The notes below the pieces were generated by a model. The model was given only the letters and a program-made list of their open reading frames with translations. It ran no database searches and was not told where the DNA came from. From Cyclobacteriaceae bacterium (lineage in GTDB: Bacteria; Bacteroidota; Bacteroidia; Cytophagales; Cyclobacteriaceae), in contig JAHBUE010000001.1 in NCBI GenBank assembly GCA_019638235.1, forward strand, positions 1,474,492 through 1,538,491: DNA of 64,000 bases, read 5' to 3'. This document shows positions 1-8,475 of this stretch, piece by piece. Position 1 is the first letter of the stretch. The number at the start of each line of letters is the position of its first letter. Both the position numbers and the translations under genes were made by a program.

Positions 1-1407
1 AGCATTGTCGCCACGTAATCCGCTGCTTAATGCCTTGTTGGCGCTGTTGTAAGCTGCATAGGCATTGCCTTGCAGGTTTGAAACAGAGGCCTGGTTCGCG
101 TGTACTTCAGCGGCTTCGTTAATACGCGCAGCAATATCAAGTTGAGTTTTTGCCTTGTCAACAAGTGAAGAGGCATTTGAAGGGTTTTCAATAGCTTGTG
201 CTATGTACACAGCAGCCAGGTTGTTGTGTGCATTCCAGTTAGTACCATTTTTAGTAGCGGCTTCGTAGATAGCAGCTTTTTCTTCCAATGAAGGAGTAAG
301 GGTTGCAGAATACATCAATTCTTCAAAAGAAAGTGCATCGGCAGCAGCCTCACCGGTAGTGATTTGCTTAGATAATACGGCAATTTCAGCATCGGTTTTC
401 TTGTCTTTAATCGTTAAGATTTCAGTTTTAGCAGTTCTCAACGTAGGGTAAACATCTTTGAAAACTTTTTTGTAAGTCTTCAGTTTCTGCATTTGTTTTT
501 CCTGGCTTTCAAAAGTACCGCCACCGTTGATGATGTTCAGGTACTCAGCTTTTTCTTCAGATGTGATGCCATCGTAAGAAGCTAATGCAGCCTGGAATGT
601 TCCCCACTCGCGTACTACGGGCTTCAGGATGAACTGGATAGAATCAGCCTTGCCTTTGTAGTCGTATTTTTTCATTTGCTGACGGTAGAATTTCTCAATC
701 GCGGCAGCACGTTCAGGTGAAAGTTTGCTGTTAACACGTTCGGCACCTTCGGGTGAGTGAGTACCGGTAATGCTAACGGTTTTGGTTACGTTTTTAGAAG
801 CGATGAAAGCATCTAACTGCTTTCCTTTATCACTCCTGATTTCAGAGGTACGCAATACCGAACGGCCTTGCTCGAAAATAAAGTCAGGGATAACTACCGG
901 GATAATTTCTTCCTGGTTGTTATAGCCATGATCTGCGTATGAAGCATAAGCAACAGGCTTAACCAGCTTGGAAGTGGTAATTACGCCTACGGCTACGTCC
1001 ATACGGGGTGTTGTTTTTGTTTTGTTTCCTTTTGAAGCAACGCCTTCAACCTGCAATACACCCGACTTCATAGAAGGGGAGTAAGGGAAATTGAAACTTT
1101 TGGTTACGCGAGGCTCTTCCGTAGAGGCGTTCGGGTAATCTTCGGCTTTGAATTCAATAGGAGTAAGGGCTGTTTCCTGCTCTCCGTACTTGTAAAAGGA
1201 GTTTACCGTGTAAACAGTGCCTTTTTTCAACATTTTTACAGGGAGATTAGCGGCCATATCGTAAGCTACAGTGTCCTTATGAACCTCCAACGGGTTAGGG
1301 GTTACGGTAAGTTGCTGTTCTTTCGACATTTTAACCATCTTGGGCAGTGTACACCCGGCCAGGCTAAGGGCTCCTACAATCAAGAATGTGTAAAGTAATT
1401 TTCTCAT
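1..1407 (-). CDS. OmpA-like lipoprotein, cut by window start
   Basis: The reading frame opens at the ATG ending at 1407 and is still open at base 1, so the C-terminus is missing; 469 codons are visible. The N-terminus is a lipoprotein signal with lipobox L-A-G-C and Cys19 as the acylation site. The middle part (around residues 165-260) resembles an OmpA-like peptidoglycan-binding domain: a DFIFEQGRS-type strand followed by a THSPEGAERVNSKLSPERA segment like the OmpA NxxLSxxRA helix. The last part is alanine-rich and helical, like tandem helical repeats. It probably anchors the outer membrane to the cell wall. The family is common in Bacteroidota; the exact function is unknown. Confidence 0.8.
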   Translation of the reverse strand, partial: MRKLLYTFLIVGALSLAGCTLPKMVKMSKEQQLTVTPNPLEVHKDTVAYDMAANLPVKMLKKGTVYTVNSFYKYGEQETALTPIEFKAEDYPNASTEEPRVTKSFNFPYSPSMKSGVLQVEGVASKGNKTKTTPRMDVAVGVITTSKLVKPVAYASYADHGYNNQEEIIPVVIPDFIFEQGRSVLRTSEIRSDKGKQLDAFIASKNVTKTVSITGTHSPEGAERVNSKLSPERAAAIEKFYRQQMKKYDYKGKADSIQFILKPVVREWGTFQAALASYDGITSEEKAEYLNIINGGGTFESQEKQMQKLKTYKKVFKDVYPTLRTAKTEILTIKDKKTDAEIAVLSKQITTGEAAADALSFEELMYSATLTPSLEEKAAIYEAATKNGTNWNAHNNLAAVYIAQAIENPSNASSLVDKAKTQLDIAARINEAAEVHANQASVSNLQGNAYAAYNSANKALSSGLRGDNA

Positions 1408-1443
1408 TGGATTTTGATTTTGGTTGTTTTTAAAAGCGAGTTG

Positions 1444-1475
1444 CAAAACTACGTTTATATGGTTTTTTTTGCAAT
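1444..1475 (-). promoter_or_regulatory. Promoter for the OmpA-like lipoprotein
   Basis: On the minus strand a -7 box TAGTTTTG (complement of 1444-1451) lies 20 bases after ATTG (complement of 1472-1475). This fits the Bacteroidota TTTG-N19/20-TAnnTTTG promoter form and lies 37 bases before the ATG. Confidence 0.6.
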
Positions 1476-1504
1476 TATACTTAGAAAAATAAAGATTCTG
1501 GCCT

Positions 1505-1535
1505 TTAGTAAAGGTTTAAGGGAACCGTATATTTG
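1505..1535 (+). promoter_or_regulatory. Promoter for the PspC-domain gene
   Basis: The -7 box TATATTTG is at 1528-1535, with TTAG (one mismatch to TTTG) at 1505-1508, exactly 19 bases apart. The ATG at 1591 would leave a leader of about 50 bases. Confidence 0.5.
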
Positions 1536-1590
1536 TAAAAGCGTTATTGAGTCGTTAAACGACCTATAACAGGGATGAAAGCCTTTTTTT

Positions 1591-1818
1591 ATGGGTAATC
1601 TGATAGAGAAAATTCAATTTAACCTGGAAGGATACACGTTTGGAGTGTGTACCCGCTTAGGCGAGAAGCTGGGAATAGCCACGTCACACATCCGGTTATT
1701 CTTCATATATGCATCATTTATCACGTTCGGGTCACCGGTAATTATCTACCTCGGGCTGGCTTTTGTCATGAATCTCCGCAAATCCCTGCGCAAGCGTAGC
1801 GCTATCTGGGATTATTAG
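1591..1818 (+). CDS. PspC-domain small membrane protein
   Basis: A 75-residue protein that is essentially one PspC domain: an N-terminal segment with the typical GVCTRLGEKLGI motif followed by one hydrophobic stretch (about residues 36-60) and a basic tail. PspC-domain proteins are inner-membrane proteins linked to envelope-stress responses in other phyla; in Bacteroidota single-domain forms are common and mostly uncharacterised. Its last 17 bases overlap the end of the convergent glycosyltransferase gene. A TAnnTTTG promoter precedes it. Confidence 0.75.
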   Translation: MGNLIEKIQFNLEGYTFGVCTRLGEKLGIATSHIRLFFIYASFITFGSPVIIYLGLAFVMNLRKSLRKRSAIWDY

Positions 1819-2833
1819 GGGGTAGTTTTTCAGCAGGAATATTCTTTTTGCCTAACAAGTAGTAGTCTAAAATAACCATTCCGTCATACACCTGGCTCAT
1901 ATTGGGCGCAAAGCGTACACGAAGCGCTGTTCGTTCGGCTTTAGTGTGCGATTTAGCCCCCAAGAAGTCTTTTATAGCCCGAAACACAGCCTTGCCATCC
2001 TTTGGGTTCCCTTCCAGGATGAATTTTAACCCGGCCACCATATCCAACAGTATTCTTACCGGAATTTTATACCAGCGTTGGGCATCCGGCATGTGCTTGT
2101 AAATGAGGCTAAGGCCGTTACGGAAATTATAATAGGTTTTTTTGGGGTTGTTGCGCGGCAATGTGCCAGCGCCAACATGATATACCGTGCTTGCTCCGCA
2201 ATAAAACACCTGTCTGCTCATTCTGTGGATTTTCCAACACAAGTCTATTTCCTCCATGTGGGCAAAAAAGGTTTCGTCAAGCCCTCCGAGGTCGTGATAC
2301 ACATCTGACCGGATAAGCAGGCAGGCACCACTTGCCCAGAATACTTCGCGGGTATCGTTGTATTGCCCGGTATCTTTTTCGGTGAAATCGAACATCCGCC
2401 CACGGCAGAAGGGGTATCCCCATGAATCGATAAAGCCACCACCTGCACCGGCATATTCAAACTGGTCTTTTTGATGCCAGGTGAGAATTTTGGGCTGAAC
2501 AGCCGCTATCGTACTATGTTGATCCAACAAGTGTGTCATGGGTTCGAGCCAGTTGGCCGTTACCTCTACATCCGAATTTAACAGAACGTAGTAGTCGCTG
2601 TTTATTTGTGCGAGCGCCTTATTGTACCCGCCACAAAATCCATAGTTTTTATCTAATGCAATAATTTCCACTGACGGAAATTGCACTTTTATTATTTCGA
2701 TTGAGTTGTCGGTTGAGCCGTTATCGGCAACAATAATTCGTGCGTGCTGCGTGTGCTGTACAACAGAGGGTAAAAACTGCTGAAGCAATTTTTCTCCGTT
2801 ATAATTCAATATGACAACTGCGGTTTTGCTCAA
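1802..2833 (-). CDS. Family 2 glycosyltransferase
   Basis: 343 residues, GT-A fold glycosyltransferase family 2. The start VVILNYNG, the nucleotide-binding VADNGSTDNS (residues 35-44), the GGYNKAL segment and the NSD (86-88) metal-binding triad of the DxD type are all visible, as is the ASGACLLIRSDV acceptor-side motif. This subgroup usually transfers sugars in surface polysaccharide or rhamnan-type synthesis. It is the last gene of a leftward run and lies 31 bases behind ybaB. The sugar and acceptor cannot be told from sequence. Confidence 0.85.
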   Translation of the reverse strand: MSKTAVVILNYNGEKLLQQFLPSVVQHTQHARIIVADNGSTDNSIEIIKVQFPSVEIIALDKNYGFCGGYNKALAQINSDYYVLLNSDVEVTANWLEPMTHLLDQHSTIAAVQPKILTWHQKDQFEYAGAGGGFIDSWGYPFCRGRMFDFTEKDTGQYNDTREVFWASGACLLIRSDVYHDLGGLDETFFAHMEEIDLCWKIHRMSRQVFYCGASTVYHVGAGTLPRNNPKKTYYNFRNGLSLIYKHMPDAQRWYKIPVRILLDMVAGLKFILEGNPKDGKAVFRAIKDFLGAKSHTKAERTALRVRFAPNMSQVYDGMVILDYYLLGKKNIPAEKLPPNNPR

Positions 2834-2864
2834 AACTGTTTTATGAAAAACTGATTTGGAGAAA

Positions 2865-3200
2865 TCATCCCATCATGCCACTTAAATCCATACCGGGAAT
2901 ATTCGGCAGAAGCCCCTCTGTGCTTTTGCGCATCTCTTCTTTTGCCAACACTTCAGCCTCTTCGGCAGCTTTGTTGACTGCGGCAACAATCAGGTCCTGC
3001 ACAATAATTTTATCATCGGCTTTCAGCAACGTAGGGTCAATGTCAACGGCCAATAATTTTCGTTTACCGTTTACGATTACTTTCACCATGCCACCACCTG
3101 ATTCGCCATGGGCGGTAAGTTTTTCGAGATTATCCTGGGCTTCTTTAATACGGGCCTGAACTTCTTTCATTTTGCCCATCATCTTCATCATATCAAACAT
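2865..3200 (-). CDS. ybaB: YbaB/EbfC nucleoid-associated protein
   Basis: 111 residues with the family pattern: an N-terminal Met-rich helix (MFDMMKMMGKMKEVQ), a long amphipathic helix, then the glycine-rich strand GESGGGMVKVIVNG and a C-terminal helix. The length is normal for YbaB, a dimeric DNA-binding protein. In many bacteria ybaB is beside dnaX/recR; here it lies between a T9SS-secreted protein and a glycosyltransferase. Confidence 0.9.
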   Translation of the reverse strand: MFDMMKMMGKMKEVQARIKEAQDNLEKLTAHGESGGGMVKVIVNGKRKLLAVDIDPTLLKADDKIIVQDLIVAAVNKAAEEAEVLAKEEMRKSTEGLLPNIPGMDLSGMMG

Positions 3201-3284
3201 AGTAGAGCATTTTAGGTTATTGAAGGCATCTGGAATTTTTAGAGATGCCCCAAAGTTATTTCGAGGCGCAAGTTACGATTAATA

Positions 3285-5186
3285 CTACTTCTTGCGAAGC
3301 AACACTACCGAACCGGAGTGATTAAATGAACGGCCGGCCAGGTCAACAAGGGTAGCCGTGAAAACATACGTGCCTTCGGGTTGTTCTTTTCCACGATAGG
3401 TTCCGTCCCACCCGTTGTTCCTATCGGTAGATACAAAGAGCAATTCGCCCCAGCGGTTAAAGATGCGCATTTCGAAGGTTGTAATAAATTGCCCGAACAC
3501 CATAAACGTTTCGTTTTGTGTTGGCCCCTGCCCGTCAGGCGTAAAGGCGGTTGGGTAAAAAAGTTTTGGTTCTTTGATGAGTATAATCTCATTGGAAACA
3601 GCTTCGCCCAACCCGGCCTCGTTGGCAACGGCTTTAATGAGGTAGCTGTTTACCTGGGCGGTAGGGTCAATGTCGGTATCAATAAATGAGGTAGTGCCCG
3701 GTGTTACTGTAACGGTTAATATAAGCGAGCCTTGTTCGTTGTATTTTTCAATGCGGTATTCATTAACGCCTGCCGACCAGCCTGTGTAAACGCTCCACGT
3801 AAGTGAAGAATAATTTTCGGGTGTAAGCGTTCCGGTTAACCGGATAGGGCAAATGTCGCTTCCGGTTGGCGCGGTGTTGTTACACGCATCGGTATAACCA
3901 ACGTGGTAACAAAATTCGCCTTCGGTTGTGTAATTGGCATCAGTAAACTGGAGATTGCCGGACTGACCGATAAGTTCAGCATTCGCTCCGCCCGATTTTC
4001 TGAATATCCTGTAAAGACTTGTTTGAAAAGCCGGGTCTTGTTGCCAGGTTAACTCAACCCCTTGCGTTACAATGGCCGTTGCGTTGGTAATGGGTGTGGG
4101 TATATCCGATGAAAAAGCGGTAACACATTTTGCCAGTGAGCTGCTTTGGCTTCCATTAGTGTAGTTTGAAACCAACTGGTAACAATACTCAGTTCGGCAC
4201 ACCACTGCATTATCGGTGTACGATGTTCCCGCTGTGGTTGTAAGCAACGAACCATCGCGTTCAATAGTGAAGTTTGTTATTCCGGCTGCATGGGTAATCC
4301 AACTTACCTGGTTTTGATTATTTTGCGCGGTTGCATCAACGTTTGCACTGCAAATTATGTTAGAGTAATTCGTGGTGTTATTGCACGGATCGTAGGCGCC
4401 CAGCCGGAAACAATAGTAATTATCATCGGGTCGCAGATTGCTTACCGAAACGGAAGAGGTGTTGAATATTGTTTGCGCCAACTGAAAGGAAGTATTGTTG
4501 TTTGTTGCAATTTCGAGCCTGTATTGAATGTTATTGGCTCCCGCAAAATTGAGATCAATACGATCTGCGTTAATAACGTTCAATTGATTTATAAAGGGTG
4601 CGGGCAATGTTGTCAGCGCTTCTACGATTTGTGTGTTTGAACCGCAGTTGTCATCGGCATTAACGTCTTTACCCCGCACTGAGATATTTTTGTTTCCACT
4701 GCTGGCATACGTATGGTTTGCTGTGGCAAGTGAACCTTTAGGTACCTGAACTTCAGGGCTGCCATCATTAAAATTAATAATGTAGGCATCATAGTTTGTG
4801 TCGGTTACGCGAACCTGAACTTCGTTTCCGCTGCAAGTAAAAACATTGAATGTGGGCTGTATGTTGGGAGTAACAACAATCTGAATTTCGTCAGGAGCGC
4901 CAACGTTCTGGTGTAGTAACCTTAACGTATAAGTGCCGGGTTGTGTGTAAACATGCGTAAACACATTTTGCTGTTGCACTGATCCATCTCCCCAACTTAT
5001 ATCACATGGATTTGTGCCTGTACACGGGCCGGTTCCCTGCAGGTCAGTATCGATAATGGTAACCGTAAGTGGAGCGCAACCCTTTCGTTCATCTACCTGG
5101 AATCTTCCAAAAAGGTCACTGACATACTGTGCCTGTACGAAAATCGGAATAAGGAAAAGAATACCAATAAAAAACCTGACCATCAT
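3285..5186 (-). CDS. PKD-domain protein with type IX sorting C-terminus
   Basis: 633 residues. A signal peptide (about 1-19, ending VQA-Q) leads into a PKD domain (about 25-105, with the SWGDGS turn), a second PKD-like unit with FNDGSPEV, then fibronectin-III-like repeats with paired cysteines. From about residue 540 it has the gliding-motility-associated C-terminal domain (YPTAFTPDG start, FNRWGELLF, WDGTYRG, GTYVF), the type B signal for the type IX secretion system. It is therefore expected at the cell surface. Its ATG overlaps the hutH stop in an ATGA arrangement. Probable adhesin; the ligand is unknown. Confidence 0.85.
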   Translation of the reverse strand: MMVRFFIGILFLIPIFVQAQYVSDLFGRFQVDERKGCAPLTVTIIDTDLQGTGPCTGTNPCDISWGDGSVQQQNVFTHVYTQPGTYTLRLLHQNVGAPDEIQIVVTPNIQPTFNVFTCSGNEVQVRVTDTNYDAYIINFNDGSPEVQVPKGSLATANHTYASSGNKNISVRGKDVNADDNCGSNTQIVEALTTLPAPFINQLNVINADRIDLNFAGANNIQYRLEIATNNNTSFQLAQTIFNTSSVSVSNLRPDDNYYCFRLGAYDPCNNTTNYSNIICSANVDATAQNNQNQVSWITHAAGITNFTIERDGSLLTTTAGTSYTDNAVVCRTEYCYQLVSNYTNGSQSSSLAKCVTAFSSDIPTPITNATAIVTQGVELTWQQDPAFQTSLYRIFRKSGGANAELIGQSGNLQFTDANYTTEGEFCYHVGYTDACNNTAPTGSDICPIRLTGTLTPENYSSLTWSVYTGWSAGVNEYRIEKYNEQGSLILTVTVTPGTTSFIDTDIDPTAQVNSYLIKAVANEAGLGEAVSNEIILIKEPKLFYPTAFTPDGQGPTQNETFMVFGQFITTFEMRIFNRWGELLFVSTDRNNGWDGTYRGKEQPEGTYVFTATLVDLAGRSFNHSGSVVLLRKK

Positions 5187-6676
5187 ACCAGCGCATATTC
5201 GCGAATAAATTCTTCGGCTTTCACTATATCCTGATGAAGCACCCTGTCTTCTTCTACAAACGGCACATGCTCACGAAAAGTATGCAGCAAGCTCTCCAAT
5301 ACGGCCGAACTTTTTAACGGCCTGCGAAAATGAATGGCTTGTGCGGCTGTAATCAGCTCAATAGCTAAAATGGTGTAGGCATTGTTAACCACCCGGTAAG
5401 CCTTTGTTGCGGCATTCGCGCCCATGCTTACGTGGTCTTCCTGCCCGTTAGACGAAACAATTGAATCGACTGATGCGGGTGTGCAAAGTTGTTTGTTTTG
5501 GCTAACCAACGAAGCGGCTGTGTATTGCGGAATCATCATACCGGAGTTGATACCCGGATTGGCCACAAGGTAATTTGGTAAGTTGCGCGAACCGGAAATA
5601 AGCTGATAAGTTCTGCGTTCGGAAATATTGCCTAATTCGGCAACGGCAATAGCTAAGTAATCAAGCGAAAGCGCCAATGGCTGCCCGTGAAAATTACCAC
5701 CCGAAATAATCAGGTCGTCATCGGGGAAAATCAGGGGGTTATCGGTAACGCTGTTTACTTCTGTAAGAATTATGTGGCCTACGTGTTCAGCGGCATCCCA
5801 ACTTGCGCCATGAACTTGCGGAATGCAACGGAAGGAATACGGATCCTGAACATGCTTTTTGGGTTGCCTGATAAGTTCGCTGTCTTGCAACAGTTCTGCA
5901 ATTTCTTGTGCAACTTTTCCTTGCCCGTGTTGAGGACGTATGGCATGAACCTGCGACAGAAACGGTTCTATCCTTCCATCAAAAGCATCAAGCGATAAGG
6001 CGGCTATCAGGTTGCTTAATTTCAGCAAGCGCTTTGCGTGTAGCAAACACCACACCCCGTAGGCGCTCATAAACTGTGTGCCGTTCAGCAAGGCTAATCC
6101 TTCTTTTGCCTTGAAGTGAACAGGCTCCCAGTTCATCTGGCTGTTGATCTGTTTTCCTGATTTCCGTTCGCCATTTACCGAAACCTCACCATCGCCAATC
6201 AGCGTAAGCGCCAAATGCGCAAGAGGAGCAAGGTCGCCCGAAGCGCCAAGCGAACCCATTTGATAGATTACCGGGTAAATGTTTAAGTTGAAGTAGTCAG
6301 TAAGACGCTGAACGGTTTCAACCTGTACACCCGAATAACCATACGAAAGCGATTGCACTTTTAAGAATAACATCAGGCGCACAATTTCTTCGGGCACTTC
6401 GGGGCCGGCACCACATGCGTGCGACTTCACTAAGTTTTCCTGGAGTTTTTCGAGTTGGTCGGGAGCGATGTGTGTGTTGTATAATGAACCAAAACCCGTA
6501 TTGATACCATAAACAGGCTGCGATGTGTTTTTTATTTTATTGTCGAGGTATTCGCGGCAACGGGTAATTTTTTTTCGTGCATCATCCGAAAGTTCAAGTG
6601 TTACCGGTTCATGGGCAATCTTCTCCAGGTCGGTTAGCGTAAGTTTGTCGGATGTGATGGTATGTTTGATTTTCAC
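5183..6676 (-). CDS. hutH: Histidine ammonia-lyase
   Basis: Converts histidine to urocanate, the first step of histidine breakdown. The Ala-Ser-Gly triad that forms the MIO cofactor is in MGSLGASGDLAPLAH, and the FGSLYN, NGT and QEDHVSMG motifs are present. A GTG at 6676 is chosen: it lies 5 bases behind the hisS stop and gives 497 residues with the triad at 145-147, close to characterised enzymes (about 142-144). An upstream in-frame GTG at 6730 would add 18 residues and overlap hisS by 50 bases. No other hut gene is nearby, so it may serve histidine salvage or be regulated with hisS. Confidence 0.9.
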   Translation of the reverse strand: MKIKHTITSDKLTLTDLEKIAHEPVTLELSDDARKKITRCREYLDNKIKNTSQPVYGINTGFGSLYNTHIAPDQLEKLQENLVKSHACGAGPEVPEEIVRLMLFLKVQSLSYGYSGVQVETVQRLTDYFNLNIYPVIYQMGSLGASGDLAPLAHLALTLIGDGEVSVNGERKSGKQINSQMNWEPVHFKAKEGLALLNGTQFMSAYGVWCLLHAKRLLKLSNLIAALSLDAFDGRIEPFLSQVHAIRPQHGQGKVAQEIAELLQDSELIRQPKKHVQDPYSFRCIPQVHGASWDAAEHVGHIILTEVNSVTDNPLIFPDDDLIISGGNFHGQPLALSLDYLAIAVAELGNISERRTYQLISGSRNLPNYLVANPGINSGMMIPQYTAASLVSQNKQLCTPASVDSIVSSNGQEDHVSMGANAATKAYRVVNNAYTILAIELITAAQAIHFRRPLKSSAVLESLLHTFREHVPFVEEDRVLHQDIVKAEEFIREYALV

Positions 6677-6680
6677 GCGA

Positions 6681-8048
6681 TTACGAAAAATAGTGTACGA
6701 TTTGTTCGGTTGGTTGTTTTTGTTGCTCACCAGTAAGCATATTCTTAATAGTGCACATATCCGTTTTTAATTCTTCTTCACCAAGTACAATGGTGTAAGG
6801 TATGTTTTTCTTATTGGCATAATCGAGTTGCTTTTTCAGCTTGGAGATGTCGGGATAAATTTCGCTGGCTATACCGGCAGAACGTAATGAAGTCAGGATA
6901 GCTAATCCGTATTGAAGTGTAGCCTCATCGAAATGACAAATCAGAACTTTAGAAGATGCTGTTGTTTCTTTTGGGAAGAGGTTGAGTTCTTCCATAGCAT
7001 CAAATATCCTATCGATTCCAAAAGAAAAGCCCACACCCGAAAGTTTTTCTTTCGCGCCAAAAGCCTGTGTAAGGTTATCGTATCGTCCGCCACCGCTTAT
7101 ACTGCCAATGGATACATTGTTGATTTTTACTTCAAAGATGCAGCCCGTGTAATAACTAAGTCCGCGTGCGAGGGCAATATCAAACTCAACATTATCGGTA
7201 GTTGATTTATAAAGCTCCAACAGGTTAAAAACATCTTTTAATTCATCAATGCCTTTTTTTCCGGAAGGCGATGATGAAAATGCGGCTGATAAGGTTGCGA
7301 GTTTTTGTTCCGCTAGTCCGGTTGTGTTCAGTAAATCAAATAAAATGTCTTGCTGTTGTGTTGAGAATCCTTTTTCTGCTAATTCTTTGCGTACGTTTTC
7401 TTCCCCAATTTTTTCCAGTTTATCGATGGCAACAAATAAATCTGTTTCCTTTCCGGTAGCCTGTATTACTTCGGCAATACCGTTCAGCACGCCCCGGTGA
7501 TTAATTTTAATGCTGTAATCGCTGATGTTCAGCAACGCCATCACTTCTTTTATCATCAGGATTATCTCCGCTTCGCAAATGAGTGAATCGGTACCCACTA
7601 CATCGGCATCGCATTGATAAAATTCGCGGTATCTTCCCTTCTGAGGACGGTCGGCACGCCATACCGGTTGTATCTGGTAGCGTTTGAAGGGCAACGTGAT
7701 TTCATGTCGGTTCATTACCACGTAGCGGGCAAACGGAACAGTGAGGTCGTAGCGGAGGCCTTTACCGGAAATTTCGCTGGTTACGAGTTTCGAATTTCGG
7801 ATTTCGAGTTTTGCGGCATCAACATTTTTCAGAAAGTCGCCATTATCCAGTATTTTGAACAGAAGCTGATCCCCTTCTTCACCATACTTTCCTGTTAACG
7901 TTTCCAGACTCTCCATAGCCGGTGTTTCCAAAGGCTGGAACCCGAACTTTTGAAAAACGGTACGGATGGATTGGAGAATGAAATTGCGCCTGGCCATAGT
8001 TTGAGGGCCGAAATCGCGTGTTCCTTTAGGCAATGAAGGTTTTTCCAT
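6681..8048 (-). CDS. hisS: Histidyl-tRNA synthetase
   Basis: 455 residues, class II synthetase charging tRNA-His. Motif 1 region (LPKGTRDFGP start), the LRYDLTVPFARY motif 2 segment, the histidine-binding ARGLSYYTGCIFEV and GGGRYDNL, and motif 3 (GVGFSFGIDRI) are all visible, followed by the anticodon-binding domain. Around residues 79-89 the coding sequence contains a word-like repeat (7783-7812) resembling intergenic repeats of this genome. A possible -7 box TAGCTTTG (complement of 8056-8063) lies only 7 bases from the ATG, suggesting a very short leader. Confidence 0.95.
   Translation of the reverse strand: MEKPSLPKGTRDFGPQTMARRNFILQSIRTVFQKFGFQPLETPAMESLETLTGKYGEEGDQLLFKILDNGDFLKNVDAAKLEIRNSKLVTSEISGKGLRYDLTVPFARYVVMNRHEITLPFKRYQIQPVWRADRPQKGRYREFYQCDADVVGTDSLICEAEIILMIKEVMALLNISDYSIKINHRGVLNGIAEVIQATGKETDLFVAIDKLEKIGEENVRKELAEKGFSTQQQDILFDLLNTTGLAEQKLATLSAAFSSSPSGKKGIDELKDVFNLLELYKSTTDNVEFDIALARGLSYYTGCIFEVKINNVSIGSISGGGRYDNLTQAFGAKEKLSGVGFSFGIDRIFDAMEELNLFPKETTASSKVLICHFDEATLQYGLAILTSLRSAGIASEIYPDISKLKKQLDYANKKNIPYTIVLGEEELKTDMCTIKNMLTGEQQKQPTEQIVHYFS
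7783..7812. repeat. Word-like repeat embedded in hisS
   Basis: A stretch of alternating units of the type GAGTTTCG / GAATTTCG / GATTTCGAG lies inside hisS and is translated in frame as a short charged segment between the KILDNGDFL and SGKGLRYDL motifs. Low-complexity words of this kind otherwise occur between genes in this window. Confidence 0.5.
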
Positions 8049-8133
8049 ACGGTAGCAAAGCTAATACGATTGCGGTTAGCAAGGGAAAACAGGGGCATTT
8101 TTGGCAGCAAAAACACAATATTTCGGGCAGGTT

Positions 8134-8164
8134 TTTGCCTGTCTGCCGGAAACCCTTATTTTTG
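8134..8164 (+). promoter_or_regulatory. Promoter for the 50-aa basic protein
   Basis: TTTG at 8134-8137, then exactly 19 bases, then the -7 box TATTTTTG at 8157-8164. This is a full match to the Bacteroidota promoter form, and the ATG is at 8188. Confidence 0.8.
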
Positions 8165-8187
8165 CGCTCCTTTTAACACAAAAAGTC

Positions 8188-8340
8188 ATGGCAGTTACCC
8201 GTTTAAAAAGAAAGAACCGTAAAGATAAATCGCTGGCAGCGGTAAGGCGCCAAACGCTGAAAAACCAGAATGCCAAGCCGGTTATCAAGAACGTGGATAT
8301 TGAGAAAATCAAGGAAGAGTTTAAGGCCAAGAAGGCTTAA
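8188..8340 (+). CDS. Small basic conserved protein
   Basis: 50 residues, very lysine- and arginine-rich: it begins MAVTRLKRKNRKDKSL and has a middle PVIKNVDIEKIKEEF segment. The frame extends upstream to 8101, but the ATG at 8188 is preferred because the strong promoter lies at 8134-8164. I recall this short protein as conserved in Bacteroidota without known function; the charge suggests nucleic-acid or ribosome binding, which is inference. A hairpin terminator follows 28 bases after the stop, so it is a single-gene unit and probably highly expressed. Confidence 0.8.
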   Translation: MAVTRLKRKNRKDKSLAAVRRQTLKNQNAKPVIKNVDIEKIKEEFKAKKA

Positions 8341-8367
8341 CATCGGCTCGACTTGTAAAATATCAGG

Positions 8368-8402
8368 AACCCTTACCCTTGCCGGTAGGGGTTTTTTGTT
8401 TT
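8368..8402 (+). terminator. Intrinsic terminator
   Basis: AACCCTTACC (8368-8377) pairs with GGTAGGGGTT (8384-8393) with one G-T wobble across a 6-base loop. It is followed by a T-rich run to 8402. Confidence 0.85.
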
Positions 8403-8475
8403 GATTAATCGGACTTCAGGTTGCTATCCGAGCGGGTTTTTTATTTCTTGCAGACCTTAAAAAATCGTTTTAAGT

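Noticed and set aside
8076..8330. 84-codon minus-strand frame over the 50-aa gene
   Set aside because: Shadow of the small basic protein, which has its own promoter and terminator.
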